Assembly (NCBI GenBank): GCA_013396635.1 | Contig: WBMW01005315.1 | Location: 248,001-312,000, forward strand | Reading direction: 5' to 3' | DNA from: Penelope pileata | Taxonomy: Eukaryota > Chordata > Aves > Galliformes > Cracidae | DNA: 64,000 nucleotides | Shown: positions 40,109 through 53,498 of the stretch, one piece after another | How the letters are laid out: each line of letters begins with the position of its first letter | How positions within the stretch are numbered: the stretch's first letter is position 1 | Notes under the pieces: model-generated | Database searches by the model: none | What the model saw: the letters and a program-made list of their open reading frames with translations, nothing else | What the model was told of the DNA's origin: nothing | Translations under genes and position numbers: made by a program

Positions 40109-40841
40109 GTGAGTCTGTCTGCTTTTTCCTCATCTCTGTTCTTTTGGGGGAACATGGAAAGGGGATATTTTGAAGTCAGCCAGTTTGGTTTGTAACCCCC
40201 AGGCTGTTGAGAGCTGAGTCTGTTCTTTTACTGAGTGTTCTGAGTTCAGCCCATAAAAAGGTGAGATGAAAGCTCTGTCTTCCAGGGAGCGACTTCCCTG
40301 GCTAATGAACCTCTGAGATGGACAGCCTAGGAGTGAGGAAGTCTAAAAGCAGGATCGGGGGAACTTTGCTTGTTATTTACTGCTGGCTAATGTGTTGCAA
40401 GAAGCTCAGTTTATTGCCAGCATCCTTACACCCTGCCTTGTTTGCTAAATTTGTACTGTCAGGCCAGCTAGACTTAATGCAGAATGAAGCATTTGCAACT
40501 TGGAAAAGTATCTGAAAAGCAGCAAGGGCATATTTAAATTGAGCTCCTAAGCAAAAGCAGTTTACAAGCAGCAGGAGACCCTCTCCATCCCAGTCTGAAG
40601 TGCTTTCAAATGCTTGGAGGTTACCAGCTTAACTTTGACCTTGCTTTAGCAGACCTCTTGTATTAGGCTCCTTGATTTTCCCAAGTGTGGCCACCAAAGA
40701 ACGGTCTCATTGTGTGCTGAAGAGGGCAGTGGCATGACTGAAGTTTGAAATTGGGACGTGAAATTTCATCTGTGCATGCTGGCTCAAAGAGCTGACAACT
40801 GCTGGTTGTTTTCTTATTGTTCTTCCTGTCTCTTCCTCCAG
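40109..40841 (+). other. ABCA1: ABCA1 intron 4
   Basis: Short intron of 733 bp, GTGAGT to a pyrimidine-rich tcttcctccag acceptor. I see nothing else in it. Confidence 0.93.
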
Positions 40842-40963
40842 TGTTTCCCGCCTGTTCTCAGATGCCAAGAGGTTACTGTTGTACAGCCAACAGGACACGA
40901 GCATAAAGGATGCCCAGAAAGTCTTGGGAAAACTGAGGAAACTGGGAAACTCCTCTGGCTTAG
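40842..40963 (+). CDS. ABCA1: ABCA1 coding exon 5
   Basis: 122 nt encoding residues 101 (completed) to 141 plus one base of codon 142. The first half, [18 protein letters not shown], is close to human; the second half is a Lys/Leu-rich amphipathic stretch ([10 protein letters not shown]) followed by NSSGL. It is one codon longer than the human exon as I recall it (119 nt). Asn137-Ser-Ser is a glycosylation sequon that human ABCA1 lacks at this point. The donor after TTAG is gtaatg, weaker than the other donors in the gene. Phase 1 end. Confidence 0.95.
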
Positions 40964-43169
40964 GTAATGGCACAGTGGAAGAAGCCATCTACATTTGCTA
41001 TTTCTTGTCTGGTTAATTCTACATGTTTAAATTCCTGAAGTGTATGATAATAGCAAGGTGCATGTTTATCACTGTTTGCTCATCAAGCTCTTTCCAGTCC
41101 TGCAGAAGTAACTTAAGCCTCTCTGTCTCAGAGCTTTATGTGTTCTTTAGATTCTCCTGTGGAAGAGAGAGGATGCCAAGAATAGCAGCTGTTTTGGATG
41201 TGAAATTACAATCCTAAACTCATTGAAGTGAGTTAAAATGCTGACTTTTTTGAAGGAAAGCTTAAGTAGTGTGCACTTTTGGAAAACACTAGTTAATTCA
41301 CTGTTTTGTCAGTGAAGCAACGAACTCAGTATGGCTGGAATTTACCCCTCTGCCCCACAGGCTGTGTAGGGAAGCATGTGGAGCGAGAACAGATAAGGAA
41401 AAGCTGATGCTGGTGTATGGTTTACAAACTCAAAACTGATTATTATCAGACAATGAAATCTTCACTTCCCTTCTTGGTTTTTAGTTTCCCTTTGACTGTT
41501 TGGTGTAGGATACTTGATTCTCTGCTATTGTCCAACAGGATTTTGAATGACAAGCTCCAAAAGAAAGTGTTCTGTCTTGGGGGTTCCTACTGTCCCATTT
41601 GCCATAAAAAAAAAAAAACAAAAACTAAAGATCCTTGCATTTTTAGCTGATGTGAGAAGGTCTGGCATGCCTTCCTGTCCTGTGCAAATGAAGAAGTGAC
41701 TAGCGTCAGATCACACAGGAAGCTTGCAGCAGAACTCAGATTTGCAATAGCTTTACCCAGTCCTGGGCAATGTGGCAGATTTCTCCTTATTGCCAAGCCT
41801 CCTGACACAAGAACTTGTTTTCTGGGGTATTCAATCTCTGAGTGATTATTTTTCTTGGTTGCTTTGTTGGTGCTGCATGCTTCTTTCAGAAGCAATGGAA
41901 GGTAATGGTTTAGAAAGAAATGCTTGCGATGTAGGGAGTGCAGCTATTGAGTGCCTTCACCTACAGGCAGTCAGTCGTATTTCATTGTTCTGTGATAGTT
42001 GTCCCTGTTTTTACACTTCTAGCGCTCTTTTCATCTGAACGTGACTCAAGCTCCAGGAAGGACAATGCCTGGTAGGCTACTAATAGTTTCATGTGTCCAG
42101 TGTGAACTGAGCATACTTTTAAGGCAGAGTTTTTTGTTCTTTCTTGTGTAGCTCAGTACATTGTAGGTCACACTGAAATAATCTGTCTTGCTACTGACAG
42201 GTTGGCAGATGTATGCTGACTGTATGTACAGACAGCTGTGCAAAGGGTTTCTCTTGGATAAATAACCTTCCTTTCCCCCTTCAGAGGTGTGCAGAATCCT
42301 GATGTGATCAGATCTGCAGGTGTTAGTGCAATCTAATCCTTTTCTTTCAGCATCAGTTCTTGTTTATCCTCATGTGTAAGGCACACGCTTCATAGCTGGG
42401 CTCAGTGCCCATATTGCCAGGCAGTACCATCATCCTTTTACCTAAACTTGTAGTCATTCTAAGGTGGAAAGGACATGTACTGAATCCTTTGCACAGAGAT
42501 GAACCTGAACTCAGAGATTATACTGAACGCAGCCAAAATCAGCTAAGATGGCTGTATCCTTCAAGGAGTGATTAAAAGCTCTTTAAAGGGAACTTGTCAG
42601 GTTTATCTCAGCAGTGTTCTGGGAACACGCCCTGCCTATGGGAACAGCAAAAATTGTCACCAGGTGTAAGACTTAATGTCTGCGTCACTGTCTGCAAGGT
42701 AACTCTACCAAAGAGTAGATACTGGTGTTTTGTATTGAAAGATGTAGTGAGCATCAGATCTGAATGTTTACAAGAATACGATCGAAGACGTAAGCTGAAG
42801 CTTTCGTTGCTGGGAAAGTTTGAAGGGGGGGAGTGATTCCAAGAAATACTTTGCAGAGGGAGTATTGTACAAGAGAGAAGTCAGAAGGCTCATATTTCTT
42901 TATGCTACAAAGACTAGTGGACTGATGGCAAAAAACGAATGTCAGATGAGTCATCAAAGATGTAATAAAGTATTTTGGATGTGTAGTAAAAAACAATATA
43001 TCAAGCCTCTGTGTCATTAGGATGACAGACTTCTCATTGTTGGTATGGCTTGTAGGGAACAAAGCTTGTTTGTCCTTCTTATGATATGCTTATTTACAAA
43101 GCCTCCGGCACGGGGGTCCTTTCTTCCCACTCTTTGGCTAACTGATTCATTGACAGCAGGCATAAAACA

Positions 43170-43211
43170 GCATTCTCTGATCTTACAAGTGCATTCTCTA
43201 ATCTTACAAGT
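43170..43211. repeat. 21-bp tandem duplication
   Basis: Two adjacent copies of a unit beginning gcattctct and ending ttacaagt, differing at one base (g/a at unit position 10). Probably a recent slippage event. Confidence 0.93.
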
Positions 43212-45418
43212 ATTTTTCATTAGCAGTGTTTAGATGCCTGTGCAATGAAGGGAACTACAGATGAACCCTTCTGCTGCTGTTGACAGTCAGGTGTGAGGAG
43301 CAGCTTAAATCTCTCCCTCTCTGGGTTATTTCACCCAGTGACTCTGGGAACCTAAGCAGACAAGGGTGAATGTTGAATGTGAACATGCCTCCAAAACTGA
43401 AAGATTGCCCTGAGTAAATACTCCAGGAAGAAAGCTCCATTGCCTTTGTACAGGCATTTCCTGCAATTAGCAGGAGGGCTGGTTACCTGATGCATTAATC
43501 ATTTAAAAAAAAAATAAAAATTGTAATACCTCATTCATTCCATGTCTGGCCTGGACCTGAAGCATCTTGAATCAGTGATGCAGACAAGTACAGCTTTGTA
43601 GCTTGCACTTCTTCCATGGGAGTAACTGTGTGCACCCTACCTTGTGATAGGGGCTCACCTGCAGCATCTGCAGCTCTCTCATCCTCTTACAGGCTGGTCT
43701 GATGTTTCTCTTTCACACGCTTCACATTGCTGCCTGAAGCAATGAAACAAGCTTCAAGATGACCTTCTGTTACTAGTACAAAACCTAGAGCTATGGTATA
43801 GATTTTGTTCTAATATTATGCAGAGCTTACACGCCTGTGCTTGACTGCAGGTGTTTGAATTAGTTAAGAGAGCATTTGTCAAAGTTCTTTGACTTCAAAC
43901 TTGTTTTTAAAAACAACCTTTGCAAACAAATGTCCAAAGTGAGGCTGGTATTTAACCTGAAATGAAACATGTTCTGAACCTTGGGATGCTTTTGCTTAAG
44001 GTGTCGGGGCACTTACACGGGTGCTGGGAAATCAGGAGTCTTGGTTAAAGACATAAGGTAGGATCCATGGATTTTGCTCAGGGAGTGCTTTGCACTCATG
44101 ACAAGAGGCTTTGTGTCTCCGTTGCTTCTTGGAGGGGTGGCAGCTGATCCCTTGGAACAGGGCTGGTCTTCCAGGAGCTGGAGAAAGGGCTCCTGCTCTC
44201 TGCTACTTCTAGCTCCAGAGCTCCCCATCTGAGAGGGGACAGTGTGGTTGGTGGGGAATAGCTCACTCTCTTTTCATGTTGCACTTCTAGCCAGGAAAAA
44301 GCACTAACTATAGGTGAGAGGGACTTCAGCACTGACAGCTGCCATGTTCTATGGAGGCTGCTGTTTGTGGCTGCTTTCAGGAAGCCCTGAAAAAAAACCT
44401 GCATGCACCCACACGCACAATCGATTTTGCCCTCTCCTTCCCAGCACTTGTTACATCTCTGTCCAACAGTGTCACCAAGGTTTTCAACATTCATATGATA
44501 AGGCAGATTGCAAAGCAGAGCAGAGAGTCAGAGACCTTGGTGATGGCTCTTCCAAGAGCGTGACATGGCTGTTGGGATTACTCTGTACTGTAGGCTTGGA
44601 TCATTGGCTGCAGGCACTGTTCTTGTGGAGAATAAAGTGTTACAAGAAATAAGCATTTATTTTGTTTTGGAAGGTGGAGGTACAGCTTGCTTTTGGCTCT
44701 GAGGCATCCATTCTTTTTCTTCTCCTGCCTGCAAGGCTCCCAAATGTTTTGCTCTGCAGTGCTGTGGGATAATGAAAATCAACAGGTAAAATTAAAGCCA
44801 CCTTCTCTGGTTGTTCCTAACAGTTACACATATAAGCCAGTTTAGCTGATGTTTACTTCATTGCTCTTAGTTTTCAGTGATCCCAAAGGGCATGTTTTTG
44901 TTTTCCTTGAAACCAACCCAACTAAACAAAAAGGGAGCAGTGAAATAGGCAAAGGGAAACAAACATCGCCTAAGAAATTGCATCAGATCTTAGGCTATTA
45001 CTCTACATGTGCCCTCCCTTACCTGGTTGTTTGTTAGATTAATATCCGTGGTGCAGAAGAAACACCAGCTGGATGGCATCATCTGTTGGTTTTGCACCTT
45101 GGTGGCTCTTATTCCTGCATGGACTCATGCACAGGCTGAGGAGTCTGCAGCAAGTCCAGTCAGAGCTAATAGTGATGCTTTTACTTCAACAGGTAAAAAG
45201 AGTGGTGAAGGGCTTGGGCTGAACAGCGGCTTTGGGAGAGGCTTTCTGATGGTATGTGACCTGCTGTATGATTATTAGGGTGCTCAGGGAAACAGGATGT
45301 TCTGCAATATCTGCTTGATGACTTTGAGGTGATAGATAACTCCCTCCTCAGTGTCTTCTCCCTAATAAAAATAACTCCACACCCTCAAGCTAAACATTTG
45401 AGTCCATCTTACACCTGC

Positions 45419-45720
45419 CTACATCTCCTTAATTGTGTTCCCTCCCTGATTCTTCTTTGGAAGAATTGTAGCAAAAACCAGCCAGGCTAGAATGAGGACT
45501 AACAAACCGTACATCCAGGTGGCCTTCATGCCCGGAAACACTGATGGTTGAAGGGTGGCATTCCTGGCATCGTGTGGTAGTGTGTAAATACACGACTGGG
45601 TGCTCTGGTACTGTGCTCCATCGTGATACAGGAGTTCCAGCTTTTCACTTAAGCTGGGGAAAATGCCACTCAAACACTGCCCTCTGGTAACAGTGGAGGG
45701 ATCGTGGCTCACAGGGACAT
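45419..45720 (-). other. Speculative minus-strand terminal exon in ABCA1 intron 5
   Basis: An open frame of about 100 codons follows an acceptor-like aactgaccttcctag on the minus strand and ends in TAG. The predicted peptide has a luminal-like part with GQCLSG, EKLELLYH and QSCIYTLP, an NAT sequon, then one strongly hydrophobic segment (MYGLLVLILAWLVFATIL) and a short basic tail (PKKNQ). The C-L, E-K-L, L-Y-H, then Q-x-C-x-Y pattern resembles part of the extracellular loop of BK-channel beta subunits (KCNMB) as I remember them. The second half does not match that family, no upstream exon in matching phase is found, and no AATAAA lies close by. It may well be chance. Confidence 0.12.
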
Positions 45721-46111
45721 CTAGGAAGGTCAGTTGTTGAGCATGATTTACCTTTAATGTGATTTCAGTATGCATTACTTTGCATTAACCCTCAGCAGAA
45801 TGCCTCAGGGTTCTTGGCAGTCTCTAGGCTGCTGCCACCTCCCAGCCCAAGGCATACAGCCAGCAAGGGGAGCCCAGGACTGTTCAGGAACAGACATAGT
45901 TCTGCTTTGGTCAGATGTAGTCTGGAGCACACAGAAGAAGCTGCCAGCACTGGGTTCGTGGATTGCGCATAGAGTTTTCCTTTGTCATGTGCTGTGTCAG
46001 TCAGGTAGTCAGGAGACTCAAGTGTACATAGTAGTTTTCCTACAATTTGTCTAATTAGCTTTTTCTTCAAATCACTGAGTCTTGGAGCAGGCAGAGATGT
46101 GTGTCCTTAGA

Positions 46112-46135
46112 TTTTTTTTTTTTTTTTTTTTTTTT
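46112..46135. repeat. Poly-T run (24 nt)
   Basis: Uninterrupted T run in intron 5. It could be the remnant of a poly-A tail on the minus strand, but no retroposed sequence is recognisable next to it. Confidence 0.9.
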
Positions 46136-46757
46136 CATCCTGAAGAGAATTTGTGTTGTGCAGGCAACTGCAGGTCTGGTACAAAAACCTTTCCAAAACA
46201 TTCTTGGAAAAGCAGTTCAAGTCCCCTACTACAGGTGGTGAACAAAGTCCGTGTCAATCCAGAGGGCTCGTTTTTTCTATCCTGAACTCCAGCAGGTAGG
46301 CTGGCAGTTGAGAGGTACCAAGACTGAAAAGACTTCTTACAGCATTATTCATCCCCAATTTTTTGTTTTGCAGTTAACTATACAACTTTTTGTTAGTGAC
46401 ATGGCATGGTATTCGCTGAACTATGTGTTGGCTTACCACTTCCACTGGAGTCTACTTCTGCTTTCCTTAATATTTTGAAGCTGGAGATTAAAGTAATAAA
46501 ATGATACTGGTAGAGTTTTGGGTATGAAGGTCTGCTGCACTGTTAAATCTATTATCAGGAAAATCATCCTTGCTTCCCATGAAGGTGTCCATGAGCTTTC
46601 AGAGATTTTTCTTGGTAAGAGCATTGTTCTCATGACTGTGCTTAGAGGTTGGGATGGGTAAACAGATACAGCATAATATATATATATATCGCTGTCTTGT
46701 GATTCTGCCAAACTGGACTTTGTTCTCTCTTTCCGACCTGAGCTTCCTTTCTGCTGA

Positions 46758-46890
46758 GATCACAGACTCACAGAATTGTAGGGGTTGGAACGGACCTGTA
46801 GAAATAGAGTCCAACCCCCCTGCCATAGCAGGCTCCCTACAGCAGGTTGCACAGGTAGGCATCCAGACGGGTCTTGAATATCTCCAGATG
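46758..46890 (-). mobile_element. CR1 3'-end fragment
   Basis: The + strand reads cacagaattgtaggggttgg, gtccaaccccc, ctccctacagcaggttgcac and cttgaatatctccag, the reverse of a CR1 tail. The copy stops where the element normally continues into the gagaaggagactcc region. About 130 bp long, inserted opposite to ABCA1 transcription. Confidence 0.93.
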
Positions 46891-49800
46891 CATTTAAAAT
46901 GAGAGGTTTAAATTTATTCCAGCTTGCTACCTGGAATAGGTAGAATATTCATGTGTGGATGTGAGCGGGAACTATTCAAGTACCTTTTGAAAGTGGAATT
47001 CAGAACACCCAGTCAACGTTGCATTGCATCTGGCCTTGCTGTAGCATTTGCACTGTAAGTGGCAAGCTTGAGCAAAACATCTCAATCCTTTGACAGAAGG
47101 TGATGTACCACACTGAAAACATGCAAGGAGAATCAGAAGGATGTCGGCATTGGTTGCATTGGCAAAGAGTTGCACTGGCACTTCGGTTACTTTATAACTG
47201 ATTAACTTGGTAGTACCAGCTCAGGATCTGACTGTGGGGCAACAAGCAGCACCCATAGCTGCAGTTTGCAGCACTGCTTCTACAACAGACTAAATAAATA
47301 AAATCACTGTACCTTACAGGCACTGTGTTTGTCTTGATATTGATTTGTCTAGAGAAAGACACAGTGGTAAAGAGAAAAACAATTGCTTACTATGCTTTTT
47401 GCAGCATCAGAACAGTGGAAGAGTTCTGAGCGCTTTCTTCAGTCTCTTAAAACTCTCTTCAGCCTGATCTGTCAACACTGATTTTCATCCTGAACCAGCA
47501 AATAAAATCAAGTGTTAAATAAAAGTTATACCTTTCATGCTCACTCTTTTTATATGCAACCTTATCAGTAAAGCTTGCTAATAACAGCATTATGTTGTTG
47601 AGAACACATTCTCAGTGTTTATTCCAATTTGCATTTATTTTCTCTGTTCTCCATTCTGACACAATTTGTTCTCAGTGACTCCTAATCTCAGAATCTCAGT
47701 AAGCTACCTGATTTAGGGAAGACTGCATTTGGTTTATCTAAGCTACAAACTGGGGTTGGATGAGAGAGGGGATTACAGAATGCTAATAGCAAGCTCAGTG
47801 TGAAAACAGTCACTTGGGAAACTTTTACCACTGTCCTCTGGTGAAAAGTTCAGTTCTTCCCAGGGGATTTCCATGGGTTTGTGCTCTCATGGCAGTGGCT
47901 GTTAGGAAATTGCCACAGCTGGAAGAAGCCCTGTCCGTCTCTGTATCGGACTTGGTACTGAGACTGGCGTGCATAATTTTGATCTGACCTACCGTAGCTC
48001 CAGAGTTAATATTGAGCTTTGGATCCTTCCCTAGTAATAATACATTTCATCTTCAGTGTACATTACAAATGTTTATTTATTAACCAATGCAGCATCCCTG
48101 TGAGCCAAGTAAATAAACAGCTGCCAAGAAACTGGAGCCCTCCTTTTGCAAGACAGTAGGATGTGGCATAGTTTTAAATGTGATCAGGCTGCAATAAAAG
48201 ATGATGGCTTTGTAATATTGTTCATGTTGAATTGAAGTTCGTTTTTATCCAGGCAAGAGCATTGCTTGACCAATTTCACTGAAAATTCATAAAAATTCAG
48301 TTTTTATGGGCTCCCTTTTTCACAGGGAGCACATGCTGTTCTATTTACTAATTTTTGTTGTAAAATAACTGACAATATCAGGATTCTGGCTAAAATCAAA
48401 TTTAGTATTCCACCTATTGCTCCTATTAACCTCCTATTGCTCACCTTTTTTGCTGCTTCAACAAACTGTAGCATTCTTCACTTCCAGCCCTATCTTTTAT
48501 GTTGTTGCTCCATATTATCAGGAAATTTGTCTTTTCTGAGAGGTGTATGTGGTTCAGATTGTTTTCTGCTTGTTTCACACTCCTTTGAAATTAAGTGGAA
48601 ATGCGGCAGAACACAAAGGTGTTACACATCTTCATGCATTAACTGAGTTTTAATAATTAACTGAACTTGTTTAAATACCGCTTATGCCTCTTTGGAATAA
48701 GATGAAAAATTGGTGGAACATAGCTCAGCTGCAGATCTTGCCCTAGCTTTTCATGCTGACCTGGTACTGAGGTACATGTGAAGGAGATACAGGCTCATCT
48801 GTGACTTACATCCTCTATAAACAGCCAAAGTTTCCTCTCTTTTGTTTGGTTTTAAGGATGGTGCAATAAAAGGCCCAGTTCTAAGGGATTTACTAAAGAT
48901 TTACCTTTCCTGCTGTTTTCTTAGCCCTACTGCTCTTCTGAAAAGGTTACTTCGTAGAGGCAAATGCTACTTGTGTGTTAGATTTCTGTTGACCCTGGTA
49001 GAAGGTTTGCTTGAGTACAGATAGTACAGATGGGCAGAACTTAATGAGGATAACCTATTACACCTCAAGAGGTCTTTTCCTTGCAGTTCTGTGTGTATTT
49101 TTAATACATGCCCCTTAAACCTAGTTGGACCATATCTGAGGCTGGCTGAGCGTGCGCATACCAGAAGTGGATTTGTTGATGGGGCAAAGAGGGCTTATTG
49201 TAAAGATACCAATGTCTAAATCTGAATGCTTATTCTGACTTGCAACAGCCAGCTGCTTAGCAAAAACCAGCTGTTGTCTAGTCAACAAAATGGCACTTCA
49301 GGACATCCAAAAAAAAAAAAAAAAGGCAAAAAAAACCCCAAACCTTTTGTGACTTGAGTCACAGTGTGTACATGAAATGTACATGAAAGCATGTTGTCCA
49401 CAACAGTTGTCCTTGTTGTACAGGCACTGATGTGTGACATGGCCAGCAGCTGTCAAATCTCTCTGCTCACATATGCTGTTTCCCTGCTCTGTTCACACGC
49501 TTGCTGACTGCGCATCAGGTAGGGAAAACGTTAACTGTAGTGCTCTAAAGCCAGAGAACAGAAATCAAGGCCGTGGAACAAGTCTTTAAGCCCACAATTA
49601 TCTTCAGCTATGCAGTCTGTTGCCTTCCTTTCTGTGTTATTGGGTACTGCTACCTGAAGAAAGTCAAAGGAAGACTTTTACCAACGTGTCCATATAAGAA
49701 ATGCCCAAGGCTCCTTCACCGGAACACAAGTTTTCTTCCACTGGTCTGGGATTCTGTAGTACATGGGGCCATGTTGCTAAAGGAGCAAGTGGCACTGCTC

Positions 49801-52800
49801 TTTGTTGTGTTTGCTAGTAACGTTCCTGTTCTCAGCGTGAATCAGGCAGCAGTAATGCTACTGCAAGTACTCCAAGATGTGTTTTCAGCAGGCAAGTTGT
49901 GCCAGTGCTGAAGGGCAGGAAGGGTCAGTACATGGTCAGCCCAGAGTGACACCTAACTGAAGGATGAGCTCCTCAGAATACCAAGGCAAGGTCTTTTGGG
50001 AGTTTCTTGATGTAAACAAAAGTGCAGTGTAGCACTTAGGGTACAACAGATGCGATCTCCAGCCAAGACTTTGATCTGTGAATTTGGGCAAGCTGCTTTC
50101 ACTAAGGATCTGCTCTTCAAACCGTGTTTCTGAATGGCTAAGAAAGTTCTTCAACTATTTTGAAGTGCTATTGCTCAGTGGTCTGATTTATATTAGCAAA
50201 GTTGTTGCAAAGGTTTCCCGTAAGTAGTCAGAGAATGCAATCTCTTGTTTCAGTGCCAAAGCTTTATTTTTCTCCTTCGGAATTGAACCTTAAAAGCAAA
50301 ACTGAACTACAGTGTGGATTACTTTCCAACCTCCAACTAAACCGAAACATGGGAAGCAGTCATAAGGATTTGAGATCTTTTAGACATAGGGTGTGGGTTG
50401 GTGGGTGGGTGTGTGTTCAGAATATGTAGATGGTGTTCCTGCTAAAACTAATTGCACCATAGTAATTGGCTGACCCTTGTAAATCTTCGGCATTTTGGCT
50501 ACCTTTTGGATTGATTTGACCCTGAGAAGCAGCTTGTTCTGGAGCTGGCTTTTGCTTTTGTGCGCTAGATGAGGAGCACAAGGACTTGGCACTAAATCCA
50601 GAAGTGACACTTCTTCCTGATGGTAGGGGAAACAAGATGCGCTGTGATCTGCTGGCTGCAGCCTTGTTATCGTGCTAAGCCAGATGTGAGCCGAGTTCCC
50701 CGAATCTGTGATGACAGTGAGGAAGGGAGCTGTGTCACACAGGAGGCTTCACACCCAGGATGGGTGTGGCTTTTTCTTCTTCTTTCATCTGCTTTTCTGT
50801 GCAAAGCCAAGTGCAGGACGGTCAGGCTGCTTTGATCCTGGCAGCTCTGCCTGTTATTTTGCTTACAGTTCGCTGGTATCCATACTGGTTTTGCGAGGAA
50901 ACCCTTTCAAATTGCACACCTGGTGCAGGGCTGCTGCTGTAAGCTTGAAGTAGCATGGTATTGCTGGGGTGGTTCTTCCTGCTTCAGGGCTTTGAAGCTG
51001 TTCAGACACAGGTATTTTCTGTCTGCATTTGAGCCAGCAGTCTCCCAGATGCTTGCTCACGTTTTCAGCTTGTGAAGATCCTTCCGCTGTTAGTAATGGT
51101 CATTTGATTAAAATGTCCAGTCCTGCTTTTTCCTGTGACTTGAATTTCCATTGAATTTAAGGTCACTTGCCCAAGTACAAGGAACACTGGAGTGGGTCCT
51201 CGTCAGTCATAGCTTGTACTTCCACTTAGCTCTGTGATTTTTCATGGCATAATTTCATGCCTTGCATTCTTGCAGCGGTGTTTGCTATTGGCATATTGGT
51301 TTTTTGGCAGGATGTGACCATGCCATTTGTTTTCCGGTCTGTCTCTATTGATTTTTAATGTATTTTACTGTGTCTCTGAGTTAATGTTTCAGAGTATCTA
51401 AAATCTGTATGCTATCTAGGGCATAATGTTCCTAGCACAGTCAAAATCCAAACCTTATTTTTAGCAACCAGTCCTTACCTTCTGGCTCTTTAGAAGCACT
51501 TCTTTGGTGTTGCCAAGTGTGTATTTTTTACTTGTGAGCTGGATTTGACAGTCAAGATACCTTCACCATAGCCTCAAAGATCTTCTATAACCTATACTAA
51601 CGTGAAATGTTTTTTGTGCACCACTCCTGAAAATCAGTTTGTTGTAATAATAAGAACTGCATCTGGTCAGATCTGAGATCTCTTATCAGTGTGGTTGACA
51701 AGCCAAGCCATAGGTTGGAAGATGTGCAGTTTATGCTCATTTTGTGAAAAGTAGCAAGAGAATTTTTAGCCAGTTACAACTGACGTGTGATTTGGAGCAC
51801 TGCTCAGAATTTGCTTCTTAAAAAACAAAACAGTGAAGGACTTGTTTTAAAGCCTTCTTCATTTATTGCGCTTTGAAGCCCAAGTAGTTGTGTTATTTTG
51901 TTTTGTTTTGTTTTTTAAACAGGCAAACTGTATTTCACAGTTGTCTGTGCTGATAACAGTATTTGGATTGCAGCAGGGGAATAGGCGAGAATATCTTTTC
52001 AGTGATGTTACATAAGACCAGGGAGGTGGTGGGGTGGGGTGCATCCCATCATAGCCAGAAGCTCTGGAGGCTGCATTTGTTCACATAACTGCTGCTGAGC
52101 ACCATATGGCTTTCAGTTCTGTCTTGTGCCCATGCTTTTTGATGGAGAGGCTTTCTGTTGGCATATTGGCCGCACAAGAGGGAACCCTGATGGCATTAGG
52201 GACTTCAGGTAGTACCCAAACAAAGGTGTGAGCCCTGTGTTTCCTACACATTTTCTATACAGGGATGAAATGGGATATCAGGGGGTATCAGCTGTCTTAA
52301 ATTGGCTCTGCGCTCTTGGAAGCCAACATGCCCCCAGTGACGGCTCCTAAGGACTGATATCTTGTACAGCTGTGCTCTCTATCAGAGTGATTGTGCTGGT
52401 TGCTGTTCGTAAAGTCCTTCTAAGCAAAAGTGCTGACTTAAAGGGGAATGGAGATGTCTGCAGAGCCTGCAGGCCCAAGGAGCAAGTGTACCTCCTAGCA
52501 CTTCTCTTCATGTGCAGCAGTGTTTTGTCCAGTGTTTACTGTTGGCTCACAGTGAACAAAGCAACAATTTTAAGGTGACGGAGCCTGAAAGAGTGCTGTT
52601 TTGGGAAATCGTAGTCAGTGAGTTCAGCAAAACGAGGTCCTCCTGCCTGTGTCTGCCATTTCCCTGTTTATCACTGTTCTCCTGCTGTTCATTTTCTGAA
52701 CACCATGGCTGTGTTACTATACCATACAGGTGAGCTTGAAGTCACTCATCTGTGCCAGAGAGAAACATGTTCTGGTGCTGCAGCATTTGGACTTGTCTCT

Positions 52801-53462
52801 TGAGACCATGGTGGTGATGGTGTGGCTGGTGGACCTTGGGCAAGGTGAACCTTGGGCAGAGGGGAGCCTCTGTGATGTGCCTGCTTGCTGTGGCTATCCA
52901 AGCACCACTGAGTACTACAGACTCACCTCCTAACTCTCAGTTCACAGCACGACAAGCTGGAAGGACAAGAGAAGTGAGCTTTACAGTGGTGGGCAGGAAG
53001 GTGAGGACCTGTTGTACAGTGTGTGTTTATCCCAGGAGACATCCTAGCTGCTGGAAATGGGCAGAAGGCTGCCACCTCACTATACGCTTCGCCAGGGGAA
53101 TTTGGCATAACAGATGTGTCAAGATTATGGGCTCTGGTTAAGTGGTTGCCCACTTGGGTGTCATCAGATGTCACCACAGACAGCACTGTTACGTTTCTGA
53201 AGGATGAGGCACAGACCTGTACCCTGCCACAAAAACACATCAAGGTATGGCTGCAGAGAGAGCAGCATTTCAATTGCAAGCAAATTAGACTTGTGTTTTC
53301 AAATGAGGAGAGCCTGCACAACAGGCCTGCTGAGCTGCATGATTTCTTGTCAACAAATCAGGACACAGCTGTCTTAACTCGTTCAGAGGACAGTTTTAGC
53401 TCTTGTCAGTGTCAGCAGGGATACAGGCAGTTCTGAGAGCTATTCCCACCACACAGGGTGAA

Positions 53463-53498
53463 GAGTGCCTACAGGAAAAGGAGTGCCTACAGGAAAGG
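53463..53498. repeat. 18-bp tandem duplication
   Basis: Two adjacent copies of gagtgcctacaggaaaag, differing only in the penultimate base of the second copy. Confidence 0.93.

Noticed and set aside
49573..49911. 112-codon + strand frame with a hydrophobic N-terminal part
   Set aside because: No conserved domain, no promoter and no poly-A signal nearby; hydrophobic runs are common in chance frames from T-rich DNA.
53023..53436. 137-codon + strand frame in intron 5
   Set aside because: It looks protein-like at first sight, but I recognise no family and it overlaps an equally long minus-strand frame.
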